NCBI GenBank assembly: GCA_963281255.1
Contig: OY725497.1
Span: 62,001-126,000, forward strand
DNA from: Aphrocallistes beatrix
Lineage: Eukaryota > Porifera > Hexactinellida > Sceptrulophora > Aphrocallistidae
Direction: 5' to 3'
Length of the DNA stretch: 64,000 bases
Both the position numbers and the translations under genes were made by a program. The notes beneath the pieces are model-generated. The model was not told where the DNA came from and ran no database searches. It saw only the letters and a list, made by a program, of their open reading frames with translations. Shown one piece after another: positions 31,672 through 41,809 of the stretch; the first letter of the stretch is position 1; each line of letters opens with the position of its first letter.

Positions 31672-31902
31672 CAGACAGCTAACGTAAATGTAGGTGTTAA
31701 TAATCGCTATTAATACCTCTAGCCAGTTGCCACATGTACCCCTACCGATGGACACAAGGGAAAAAGAAAATAATAATAGCATCTGGTGTAGCAATACATA
31801 CAAGTACGTCTCCATTCAAAATAAGAAAACTAAAAGAAGCATACATCTCAAATCTAGCATAAAACCGACAATAAAATAATACACGAGTGCAGGGGGGGGG
31901 GG

Positions 31903-33763
31903 CTATTTCGATTTCTTGACAAGAGAAGCGTCAGCAGGTACCATCTTCAAGCCCTTGTTTTCGAGGATGGGGGAGAAGGATAATTCGTCTTGGTCTAACA
32001 CGTCGGAGAGCTGGGGTGTGGCCAAGGCGGGCTTGAACCTGTCCTGATACTCCTTACACCTGTTGATCTCCTCTGCCCACTCCTTTGCTTGCTCTGCGGT
32101 GGAGCACTCGATGTAGTAGTTCCGCGAGTGCGTGTTCACCACAAACACGTTGTTCCTGCCTTGGTAGGAGACCATGTCAGTGATGGAGGTTATCGAGTTC
32201 ACTTTGATGGACTTGATGGCCTGTGTCTCACTGGCACTCTTGAAGTAGGAGAGCGAGCCTTTCGTGAGGACGAAGAATCGCCTCTTCCAGTTATGCACCA
32301 CTCCTCCTTCCTTCTGACAGTAGCCGTACTTCACGAGCACCAGGGGGTCTATTCCAAGCAGCGCCTTCGAGGACTTAAGGGCCACACCCCCTCCACTCAC
32401 CTCCTCCCCTCCCGACTCTGAGTCTGAATCTTGTCTACAATAATGAGTTATAACACCAGCTTGGACCCTTGTTAAATATGCGTATTCATACGGGAGAGGA
32501 TATAAGTTACCTTTGCGCCGCATTCCTAACCACTTGCTTCTTGACCACCACGCCATCAAACACCTTGGTCTCAAAAACGATCCCCGAGGAAGAGGGGTCC
32601 ACTGCTGTGCTCAGGTTGGCGGGGAGGCTGGTGACGATATTGTGGTGCGCTGAAGGGGGCGACGGAGTGGGGTGGACAGGAATGGAGTTAGATCCGATGG
32701 ACCCGACGGTGAGAGAAGTGGATGCGGGTTTAGCGGAGATTTTCTGGTGTTGAGTGGTCTTCGGACCCTGTCTGATATTCAGATGTTCTGTGAAATCCTA
32801 AACAAGATCAACAAGTTAAACCGGCGATCTGAAGTGTGCACAAGTGTGTGAGAGAAACGCACGCACCCTGAGCCATCCCCTCAGCTCCTCTTCCGTGTCG
32901 AACTCCCACAGATGCATCCTGTCGTCCGTCTCGATGGCCATCACGAACTCGTGGCCGGAGAGATCTTTGCGCTGGAAGACAGACCTGATGCTGCTGATTG
33001 GGAAGCTGGCTATCGGGTTCTTCTTCTTCTCGGACTCGAAGTAAGCGAACGAGTGCTGGGTGATGACGAAGAAGCGGTACTTCCAGTTTTTCCGCTTGGC
33101 CCCCTTCTTATAGCCGTACCCGTACCTAGAGGAAGCTGAGCATGAAACATAATTCCTTATTAGACCGCATGCACACACTTACCGGATAAGAGAGGCACTC
33201 CAGTTGGCCAGGGCCGGGTACTCCTGGGGGTTCCCCTTCAAGATGACAGAGGTGTGTTCCACCACAGGTTCAGTATCCGGACTGTCATCCGAATCATACC
33301 CGCCTTTGGCACTCGCATTTCCGATCACCAGCGGCTGGTGGGGGGAGTTTCCGGTGATGAGGAGGGAATGGTGTGTCGAGGACTTTGTCTTGCCGACCAA
33401 CGGCTGTATTCGAGAGAACCACTCCTCGCGGATGGCATCAGATGGCATGAACAGGTAGTGCTTCTGCCCGTCCGTCTCTCTCACCTCCAGACAGTACTCC
33501 GTCATGCTAGCGACGACCGGGCTCTGTCTGTCCATCTTCGCCAGCTCCCTTATCTCGGACAGATCCAGTCGGAGGAAAAATACATCGTAATTCACCTCGT
33601 GAGTCAGGAGCCCCTCCTCCAAGTTCGCGTCGTTAAATTCCGCAGAAGGGATCGTGTGGAAGAGGAGAATGCATTTTTCGGAATCTACTCGATATCTGGC
33701 AAATTTCTTCACAGAATTTTCTAAGCCGTAGAGGACCTCAGATTCCAAAATCTGTTGTGTCAT
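31903..33763 (-). CDS. Protein with two clear PH domains and an N-terminal PH-like region
   Basis: Exons 33763-33183, 33125-32867, 32797-32511 and 32434-31903 join in frame to 552 residues. Residues about 10-125 look like a divergent PH fold (ends EEWFSRIQPLV). A second PH lies at about 195-290 (YGYKKGAKRKNWKYRFFVI ... LRGWLRDFTEHL, spanning an intron). A third is at about 400-500 (YGYCQKEGGVVHNWKRRFFV ... EQAKEWAEEINRC). The linkers are serine/proline-rich. PH domains bind phosphoinositides or proteins at membranes, so an adaptor is likely, loosely comparable to TAPP or pleckstrin. No catalytic domain is seen and orthology is not assigned. A run of ten G just after the stop is notable. Confidence 0.75.
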
Positions 33764-34538
33764 TCTAAGTATTGATTAACAACTTATCGTGGATAAATTT
33801 AAAACTATTTCTCTATTTATATCGAAAGTACTCTGTACCAATTAACTAATAAACCTAGCTTGTGCTTAGAACTGACGATATGTTTAACTAATTAGTATAT
33901 TTTAGTTTGGAAATTGGGTAGTTTTTAGAAATATTATGTTGCAACTATCATTTCTCTACCAATTTTTTAGAATCTTTCCAGTATAACAAGCTGCGTGGGG
34001 CAGTGCAAGAGAGATTCGCGATATAATGTTCAATTATGCCATTTGAATAGTTGAAGCTTATTTCAAGTTAAATATTTTTGAGGTTTGACCTAACTTCAAC
34101 CAGCGGTCTGAACTTAATAGCAGAATAGAACACAAGAGTATTATTCAAGGATGTCGACATAACATCTAGTCTGTTAAGGTTTATACGAAGCATGCTAGAT
34201 AATCCCTGATATACCAAGTATTAGTTCGCTTTTAGAGAATAAGTAATGTCTAAATAGTAATTCTAATATTCCGCTGTGACACAACAACCAGCGAGGAAGG
34301 ATTGCCCATCAATCAATTGAATTCGACACTTGAGCATACACAATACTTATAATGAATATAACAAATACGAACATAAAAAATAACAGCAATTAAGTATATC
34401 ATCAGATCCAATATATATCTATGTAAAGGAAATATACAGAACAATGAGCTAACAAGATATAAACAGCAGACGAATGTATACAGTACTCAGAGATAGAAGA
34501 TTTAGATTGCTTTGAAGGAAACTTAAGAGTTGCTATGG
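33764..34538. other. AT-rich intergenic region, nothing recognised
   Basis: 775 bases between the lamin 3' end and the triple-PH gene start. No sustained frame, convincing splice chain or structural RNA is seen. Confidence 0.5.
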
Positions 34539-36554
34539 TTACATGATGCTGCAGGCCTCACGCAGCGGTTCCTCTCCCCCCTCTTGTGGAGGGCGTGGGA
34601 GGGAGGGGTCCTCTGTCGATTGGGAGGCCTGTATCTTTGCAGAGATGTCCTGAGGTACGAACTTTGTTCTCTGTGTGAACACCGCCACTTTCTCACCTTT
34701 CGGATTGATGAGGAGTGTCTTGGTGACGCGGCTAGTTATCCACTTGAACTGACTGCGCCAGATGACATCTGAGGGTGGGGAATTTCGCGCGGTGAGACAA
34801 TTCGCCCAGATGCGCACAGTCGTGCCTGGCTGGAGCTTGGAATGGGGCTTGAATTTGAAAACTTGAGTCTCGTCGATGGAGGAGTGCTTGATCTTGTACT
34901 CGCCCAGATTCTCCGTGACGTCACTGTTGTTCTTGATCACGATGTACCGCCCCGAGGAGTCGACGTTGGAGATGTGCAGGAATCCCTCTGGGTTGTCTAC
35001 AATAGTGTCATGTGTCTGTGACGTCATCTCGATCGTCTCGGGATCTTTGGGAGGGGACTTGAAGATGGGGTCTACTCTGGGCCCCTTTGTTACTTGTATT
35101 TCTTCTTCGTGTCGCCTTTTCTTCGACACTCGAACCCTCCTATGCTTCTCCATGTTCAGATTGAGTCTTCTCTCTTCTTCTTCCAACAAGGTCTGGTACG
35201 TATCCACTTCATGTGAGATTAGGATCTAGCACGAACAGAGTTTTAAATACATTTCTATTTCTAGCCGCTATCGTAACGTGAGTAGACACATACCTTGAGT
35301 CCTAATAGCTCTCGGATCTTATCGAGGTTGCCCCCCAGACTGTCTTTGATGCCTCTGATATCCTCCGTCTGAGAGCGGAGTTCAATCAAGTTGCCACGCC
35401 TCATCTCCTCATGGGAGATCTCCTCCTGGCCCACCTTCCTCTCCAGCTCCATGTGCTGCTGCACCAAGCTCCGGAACCGCTTGTTCGTGTCCACCAGATC
35501 CTCCCACGCAGAGCTCAGTTCTCCTTCCAGACTGCTGGCAGACTCGTCGCATAACTCGAACTCTTCTCTCAAGGTTTGGAAAGGAATCTGGTATTCCTAC
35601 GGAATACGGATCGATCAATCAGACATGAGACCAATACTTCTGATTGTATGCATAGAAGAGACACTCACCTCCTCAGTCTGTCTCCTGTAAGTCAAAGCTG
35701 TCTCCTCTGTCTCTGTGCGGATCTCCTCCAACCTGCCGGCTACCCGCTCCTCCACCTCATCGATCGTCTGCATCCTTTTCAGTTCGTAGCTGGACCTCAG
35801 CTCGTCTTTCTCTCTCCGCTTTTCTTGGAGAGTGCGACTCAGCTCCTCTCGACTCTGCTCCAGCTCATCGTCGTGTTCACTCAGCTCACGCAAGGCAGCC
35901 TATCGTATAAGGCAATACTACATCACTACTGTTATTTTATAGATAGAATTGTATCAATCTGTTAGCTCACCTCTCTCTCACTGATCTCAGTTTCCAAGTT
36001 CTCGACAATATTCTCCAATTCTCCTTCTAGGTCCGAGACTATGCTCGTTTGCTGTCTGACCTTATCACGGATCTCTCCCAACTCCTTCTCACTCAAAGCC
36101 AGAGAGACCTGAGCGCCCTTCAGTCTCTCCCTCCCTTGCTCTCCCTCATCCCTCAACTTCTCCTCAGAATCCTGGAGAGCTTCTAACTCCTTCCCTTGCT
36201 CCTTTATTTGTGAGTGCAACTGCTCCCTCTCCTGCACCATCAAGATCTGCTCCCTGTCAGCCAGCTCGATCTCCTGAGTGTACTGGTCCTGTATCTGCAA
36301 TACAAATAACATAAAACATTGAAATGTACATAAGTAGAGTGCTCAGAAATGGTGAATCTAAAATGGATTAATGCACTCACCTCCTTTATCTGAGAACTGG
36401 TCGTGGCTTGATAAATTCCGATCTCCTTCTCAAGGGTCATGTTCGAGTCGCGGATACGTCTCGTCACCTCCATGTATTGAGCCAATCTGTGGTTGTCATC
36501 TCGGATCCCGACATTGTCCTGTTCAAGTTGCGATTGCATCACTTCAGTTGCCAT
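34539..36554 (-). CDS. Nuclear lamin
   Basis: Exons 36554-36381, 36294-35971, 35899-35669, 35596-35294 and 35225-34539 are all phase 0 and give 572 residues. The head is very short (about 10 residues). The rod begins LEQDNVGIRDDNHRLAQYME and ends in the intermediate-filament signature HEVDTYQTLLEEEERRLNLN. A nuclear localisation signal (SKKRRHEEE) and an immunoglobulin-like lamin tail domain (about 435-550; GFLHISNVDSSGRYIVIKN) follow, then the CaaX box CSIM, predicted to be farnesylated. It polymerises under the inner nuclear membrane. I took the ATG at 36554 rather than 36584 because the ten extra residues are hydrophobic and unlike a lamin head. Confidence 0.93.
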
Positions 36555-37245
36555 CACGATCAGAATTCCAAATATACAACTCAAATATGTGAGAAATTTT
36601 AGAAAGAATTGTTGACTATAAATAATAAACTGAATTAGTTAATGCATCAGTGTGGTTCTAACTATTTAGAGGAATTCTGAGCGTAGCAGAATTCTAACCC
36701 AAAGTGAATATAAAACAAATGTGGTCGAGAATATCAGAAGCATTCTTCCGTATCCAAGCAACGCTCATTATTACAATCCTTTACAGACAATAGTGGCATG
36801 AGAAAATAACTGTTTAGTGAATCGGTTGTTAGGTGAATGCATTATAAATTTACAATAAAGCCATTCCAAAGCAAAATATGAATCACTCTAGTAGATGTGG
36901 TTTGTAATAGAAAACCACAAATATAAGAGATGGATAGTCAGGAATGCGTAATGTTATGTTGATACTTGACACCTTACATAATCAATTTGAGCTCAGGATT
37001 CAATTTCGTATCTAATTATAGTATGGGTTTACTTGACAACCAGGAGGGAATGTTGGAATGTAACAAGTTCGTAATGCTGCTAATCTGGCTGCAACTTAAT
37101 TAATCAATAAAATCATCTAGCAATTGTGAATTTCAATGAGTGAGAGAAACAATGAATAAATATTATCCTTTTCATTACAATTGAGGAACATCAACGTTGA
37201 ATTGTGCAGCTACAGTTAGCGCACATCCATTTCTCTTGAGGCAAA
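36555..37245. other. Intergenic region upstream of the lamin gene
   Basis: About 690 AT-rich bases. It should contain the lamin promoter; no coding or RNA gene is evident. Confidence 0.5.
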
Positions 37246-38406
37246 TCATTTCTTGTGTTTGGAGGTCGTGGTTGAGTTCACTGCAGTGTTGATGCGCTCT
37301 TGCGATCTACTTTTCATGGAAGTTGGGAGCAGTGAGCTGCGAGGCTGCGGGAGTGTGCTGGTGCTGGAGGCTGGTCGCATTCCTTGAAGCGACCTAGGAC
37401 CGCTGCCTCCCTTCTGGGGAGGTCGATTAGCCATCGTGGGGAGAGTGGACTTAAGAGGCTGTTTTTGTCTGGGGGCAGGGATGGATGATTTCTGTGCTCT
37501 GATGATGTTAAGGCTCTTGCGTTTTGGGATAATGAGATTATTTTGCTTCTGAATAGGTGGACGAGGTTTCATTAATACCAGGGGCTTGTCCGGATTCACT
37601 TGAACATCATCAAGCGCTGGTTCACTGTCAATGTCTACAGTGCTGTCTGCTGGCTTAATCGCGAGCTCCAGAGGGGGAGTAGGGTCACTTTGATTGGTAG
37701 AGAGTTGTGTTTGATGCTTTTCTTGCTGATTGCCGATATTAGTAAATGAGAGCGCAGGAGGAGTGATTGGATCAAGAGACATACTGCGTCCCAGGATGCT
37801 CTTACGGGAAAAACCAGGAGTAATGGGATCGGAAGTGATCAGGTTGCTAGCGAGGTTGCTGACACCAATTTTGGCATTTAATGGCGTGGAGCTAACGTTG
37901 CAAGTGTAGATAGAATGAGAAAGATTGGATTTGGTTAGAGTTGTATTCTTTTTTGTCACGGTTGAATTCAAATGATCGTAAGTGCAATTCCCTAGATCCA
38001 TTGTCTCGCCTAGAACCTCTCGGGATTCCTTGCTGGCAGGAGTCAGGAGATTCGAGTGGAGTATTCGGGTGTCTTCAGAGCTGTCAGAACCGGTCCGAGG
38101 AGAGGAGTTGAAGCTATCGGAGCTGGAACAGTTTTGGGAAATGCTGGAGGGTAGAGGGAGGGCGTCACCATCTTCATCGAATGGGACGTCATACTGATCT
38201 AACCCGAACACGTCATTGTACAAGTCTAGAAAGGACCAGCCTCTGTGTAGAGGAGTCTTTGAAGCAGTGACTATCGGTAACAGACCCTCTGTTTCAAGGT
38301 CTTGTGTCAATCTCCTAGGAATTCTGGCCTGTGTCTGTGAGATAGGGACTTCTAGCTGATCCACGTGGTCGAGCTGGGGACTCGAAAGAGGCGAGATTAT
38401 AGGCAT
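37246..38406 (-). CDS. Unrecognised disordered protein with an SxIP motif
   Basis: 386 residues, one exon. Sequence is serine/proline/threonine-rich and mostly disordered. A more ordered stretch at about 55-80 reads GWSFLDLYNDVFGLDQYDVP. Repeated SDPITPG and LDPITPP motifs look like proline-directed kinase sites. The C-terminal 100 residues are basic and contain KSSIPAPRQ, an SxIP motif of the kind that recruits EB1 at microtubule plus ends, followed by further serine/arginine stretches. I do not recognise an orthologue. The uninterrupted 387-codon frame and composition support a real gene; a microtubule-associated role is only an inference. Confidence 0.6.
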   Translation of the reverse strand: MPIISPLSSPQLDHVDQLEVPISQTQARIPRRLTQDLETEGLLPIVTASKTPLHRGWSFLDLYNDVFGLDQYDVPFDEDGDALPLPSSISQNCSSSDSFNSSPRTGSDSSEDTRILHSNLLTPASKESREVLGETMDLGNCTYDHLNSTVTKKNTTLTKSNLSHSIYTCNVSSTPLNAKIGVSNLASNLITSDPITPGFSRKSILGRSMSLDPITPPALSFTNIGNQQEKHQTQLSTNQSDPTPPLELAIKPADSTVDIDSEPALDDVQVNPDKPLVLMKPRPPIQKQNNLIIPKRKSLNIIRAQKSSIPAPRQKQPLKSTLPTMANRPPQKGGSGPRSLQGMRPASSTSTLPQPRSSLLPTSMKSRSQERINTAVNSTTTSKHKK

Positions 38407-38655
38407 TTATCGATTAAAAATTCTAAATTAGTTAAATTTATATTACTTTATTAGAGCAGTCACATCTCAGCTGATTGGGCTTCCACTAGTTAGTCCCAGG
38501 TATAAAGTGACAGTGATAAATTGTGTTTGTTGCAACAGTTTCGAAACAGCAAAGAAATGAACTCTAAAATTAAAATCACAAGTGGGGAGTGACCAGAGCG
38601 CTAAACTGATTAGAGTGTAGACTGGGCGAATGAGAGAGCAGCGGCAGAGCTAGAG

Positions 38656-40272
38656 CTAGCTCAGGTCGAGTGTAGACATCCGACCGTGGTAGCTGCACAT
38701 GCCTCCCTTCGTGGGGCGTTTCTTACAATGCAATCCGACCTTAGTCATGGCCGCACACCGAATACCGACGGTGGAGATATTGGAGGTGACGCTAGCCGCT
38801 CCAGGGGAGGATTCTCTCGAGGGAGTCTCTCCATTCATCTGGGAGAAGGGATTCTCCCTGAAGTTGGTGGTGAAGAGAGGGGGGTAGTCTTCGGGAGGAT
38901 GGACAATGGGGGTGGGGTTGATAGGGGGGAACGAGTAGGGGGAAGAAGTGTTGAGTGACTGCGGATCCACCACGACATTCTTACGTTTGTGAGACAACCA
39001 CACAAACACCTGCTCCACAATGATGATGAGTGGGACGAATAAGATAGCGAATGAGAGGTAGACCGGATTGGGGGTGTGGATGTACAGAGCAGAGGCTGTG
39101 CTTACGATGGAGAGAGAAACTAACTTCATAAGCTGACTTGGCTCGAAGAGAAGGGACAGAGTTAGAGTCAGGAATAAGAGGGTTAAATGATCGGGTAAAG
39201 CTGATAGGTGAAATCCCTTTTTCACACTTTCCTGATTCGCTTCATGGAGAGTCCGATTTAATGCCTTAGCAACTAGCGTCATTTGATTAATGTTCTCTAC
39301 CAGAGCAGTAGCGAGGGAGTCCATCACCCCCATTATCTTCTGCGCTTCCAGGTCGATGTCTGAGAGGTGCACACTGATCCTGTTCGCCACCTGGTAGAAC
39401 CAGCGAGTGAGGGTGGAGTTGAACGTGAGCAGTTGCTTGTGACTCTGCGTGATGTTCTTACTCAGGAGCATCATGTCTATCGTCTGGTTGAGTGTGCTGA
39501 TTCGGAAGCTGTGAGTCATGTTGCCGATGAGCTTGCTGAACCCGAGGATCCTATCGAAGGTTTGCTGGTAGAGGTCGTTATCCAGGGAAGCCCTCTCCCT
39601 CATCCTGAACAGGGCCTCTCCGTGCACATCTCGCAGGTGCTTGTAGTTGTGGAGGTTCTCCTCTTGCTGTAGCTTAAACTCTTCGTTCCTGGCGCTGGCG
39701 TCCTTGATAATGGACTCAGTTTTGCCTTGCAGTTCATCCATCGACTTCATCTGATTGGTTGCAGACATGGTGAGTTGGTTGACAGAGAGTTCTACCTTCC
39801 TAGCAAATTGGTCTTGACTTGTTCTGTAACAAAAAGCGCGCGCTCTGTTAGAAATCACCTGGTAGGTCCCCCACGCACTCTCACTCATGGGAGAGGTGCA
39901 CTCGGCGAGGTCCATGTCCTGAGAACATCGGAACGTGGTTCTGCCTTCCGCCTGGGCGTGGCAGTTGTACAGCCAGACAGTCAGCTTTCCCAGCTGCTCC
40001 TCCGGCATGTCTCTACAGGAATAGGCCAGCCGCTCCACGGCTTCGTTCAAACATCGGTCAAGCTCAGGCAGGTCCAAATACTCGTTGTAAGCCTGGATGA
40101 AGCGGTCTTGATCAGCTGATAGCTCGAATTGAGACTTGGGTTCGATTTCCTGTTTGCTCTCGTCTTGGGTGGTGTCGTCATCAGCTGCGAAGAACAAAGA
40201 CCCCCAACTGAAGCCTCCAGCTGTCACAGATGTGAGATGGCACATGAGTAGGAACAGAATCAGAACGTTCAT
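38656..40272 (-). CDS. Brambleberry/KAR5/GEX1 family nuclear-fusion protein
   Basis: 538 residues, one exon. A signal peptide covers about 1-18. A cysteine-rich domain at about 55-150 carries the karyogamy-family signature (CLNEAVERLAYSC ... LYNCHAQAEGRTTF ... LAECTSPMSESAWGTYQV, then NRARAFC). A helical region follows to about 340, then two or three membrane segments at about 350-420. The C-terminal tail is proline-rich and ends in a Cys/His cluster (RCAAMTKVGLHCKKRP ... CSYHGR) that could bind zinc. KAR5 (yeast), GEX1 (plants) and Brambleberry (fish) sit in the nuclear envelope and are needed to fuse nuclear membranes of pronuclei or karyomeres. The domain order and cysteine pattern make the family call good. 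Confidence 0.82.
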   Translation of the reverse strand: MNVLILFLLMCHLTSVTAGGFSWGSLFFAADDDTTQDESKQEIEPKSQFELSADQDRFIQAYNEYLDLPELDRCLNEAVERLAYSCRDMPEEQLGKLTVWLYNCHAQAEGRTTFRCSQDMDLAECTSPMSESAWGTYQVISNRARAFCYRTSQDQFARKVELSVNQLTMSATNQMKSMDELQGKTESIIKDASARNEEFKLQQEENLHNYKHLRDVHGEALFRMRERASLDNDLYQQTFDRILGFSKLIGNMTHSFRISTLNQTIDMMLLSKNITQSHKQLLTFNSTLTRWFYQVANRISVHLSDIDLEAQKIMGVMDSLATALVENINQMTLVAKALNRTLHEANQESVKKGFHLSALPDHLTLLFLTLTLSLLFEPSQLMKLVSLSIVSTASALYIHTPNPVYLSFAILFVPLIIIVEQVFVWLSHKRKNVVVDPQSLNTSSPYSFPPINPTPIVHPPEDYPPLFTTNFRENPFSQMNGETPSRESSPGAASVTSNISTVGIRCAAMTKVGLHCKKRPTKGGMCSYHGRMSTLDLS

Positions 40273-40383
40273 TAGGATTCTTAGTTGTATCTAACGTCAA
40301 TGATTGCACAAAATAATCAGGACCAAGTTAACAGATTTCACTACAAGATTAGTTCAAAAGTTTATAAACAATAACGCATTTAA

Positions 40384-40626
40384 TTAAGTCTCCTTTTCAT
40401 TCCCGATCGGTAGTTCAGCTTCTAATCCACAACTTACACACTGTATCTGGACAGACTTAGCGTTTCGTTTCTTCATGGAAATCCTTTCAATTGCTTCGCC
40501 ATCTAATTTCGACGCTGCACAGTTGTGTATCGCTTCAAACAGTTCTTTCAACTGAGAACCTTTCAATTCAAAATGACCTTGCGCAGGAATATCAAACTCC
40601 TTGTTTGAATTGTCAACTTCATCCAT
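40384..40626 (-). CDS. Small unrecognised protein (80 aa)
   Basis: One exon. It begins MDEVDNSNKEFDIP, has an amphipathic helix-like middle (LKGSQLKELFEAIHNCAAS) and ends near a CVSC pair. It is not antisense to another coding region, and composition looks protein-like, so I keep it. Only three cysteines are present, too few for a zinc knuckle without a partner. No family recognised. It could be an exon of a larger gene, but no convincing upstream exon was found in the 377 bases before it. Confidence 0.45.
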   Translation of the reverse strand: MDEVDNSNKEFDIPAQGHFELKGSQLKELFEAIHNCAASKLDGEAIERISMKKRNAKSVQIQCVSCGLEAELPIGNEKET

Positions 40627-41003
40627 TTTATAAACGCACCACTAATTAGCTTGTAATATTGACAAATGCTGTGCTCACTCGAAAACTAACGAGTCGGTAT
40701 ATACAAGGGCAACAAACAAAATATCAGTAATTAATCACTAGTTAATTGTCACAAGAAGTAGAGACAAACGATTCTAATTGTATAATCATAAAATAGAAGA
40801 ACCAATACACTGTATGACCTTACATCTAACACAGAATTGTAGTAAATAATACAATTAAGCTTACAAAACAAACAGAAGAGTATGCGATTCCACAGCACTA
40901 CTGTACTACTATCCCAACAAACAACAATCCCATCCCGAAACACATTGCATTACTTGCCAGTCTAGAAAAGTGCAATCTCTACTCACCTGAAGGCAGGCGC
41001 TGG
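40627..41003. other. Spacer upstream of the small ORF
   Basis: 377 AT-rich bases with a 64-codon antisense frame of low-quality composition (tyrosine/cysteine/isoleucine-rich). No gene supported. Confidence 0.5.
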
Positions 41004-41711
41004 CTAGAAAGACTTGCCGATTATCCAGCCGAGGACTAGGACCATGAGGACCAGCAGGATGGTGAGGAGGGTGGACGTTTTTTTCTGCGCTTGACCAGGT
41101 GTGTGGGACGCCACGGGGGCAGGCCTGTGGGAGCTCTTTTTCAGCTCGATGTTCTCCATGATTAGCGCCGCGTTACGCTTGCGAATGGTATCCACTTCTA
41201 AACGGAGGGAAGGATCTTCTTGTGTGGTCGTCTCGGCGGTATTTAGGTTGACTTTCTTCTCGAAAGAGTGCTGCGACGGTTCGCTCGTGGAGGAAGGGTT
41301 GTCCTCCTCGGACGGAGCAGGAAGTTCAAACACGCACTTGAGACGAGCGTCGTGCATCTCGACCCCTTCCGTCACCGACTTGAACGCGTTGTCACTGTCC
41401 GCCGTGGTGGCATCCTCCGGCGCGTATCTCGACTGCACCATGAACTTGTGCTTACTCCGCTCCTTGTCGTTAGGATTGTAATCGAATGGTTGTAACATGA
41501 CTTGGACAATCCCCACATCCATGGGACTTATCAGTCCGTTGTTAGGACGTACACAGTAGGAACGAGGCGCAGTCGTCTTTATTTTGAAGAAAACCTGATT
41601 CTCCGTCATGTTGGTCAGTTTGAGTTGAGTAGAGACTGTCGAGTTGAAAGGTCCGATGAACCGGATCTCGTTCTCAGGCTCAATGCGGATGAGTGCTGCC
41701 TTACCGGCCAT
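41004..41711 (-). CDS. VAMP-associated protein (VAP), ER membrane-contact tether
   Basis: 235 residues, one exon. An MSP domain spans about 7-120 (LIRIEPENEIRFIGPF, LKLTNMTENQVFFKIKTTAP, YCVRPNNGLISP), with the conserved lysine-rich FFAT-binding face. A short coiled coil (about 165-190) and a C-terminal membrane anchor (LLTILLVLMVLVLGWIIGK) complete the VAPA/VAPB plan. VAPs sit in the endoplasmic reticulum and recruit FFAT-motif lipid-transfer proteins to contact sites. Length and order are typical. A or B type cannot be decided. Confidence 0.92.
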   Translation of the reverse strand: MAGKAALIRIEPENEIRFIGPFNSTVSTQLKLTNMTENQVFFKIKTTAPRSYCVRPNNGLISPMDVGIVQVMLQPFDYNPNDKERSKHKFMVQSRYAPEDATTADSDNAFKSVTEGVEMHDARLKCVFELPAPSEEDNPSSTSEPSQHSFEKKVNLNTAETTTQEDPSLRLEVDTIRKRNAALIMENIELKKSSHRPAPVASHTPGQAQKKTSTLLTILLVLMVLVLGWIIGKSF

Positions 41712-41809
41712 TCTAGCAGTGCAATACTAAAGAGTAGATCGTAGTTACAATATTTAGTCAAACAGGTGAATGCTGAACTATTTGAGGTTAGAAGATTTGT
41801 TTATAAGAA

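Noticed and set aside
31672-31815. 48-codon N-terminal extension of DNM1L
   Set aside because: The internal Met at 31671 matches the conserved DRP1 start; the extension has no dynamin similarity and is probably leader sequence.
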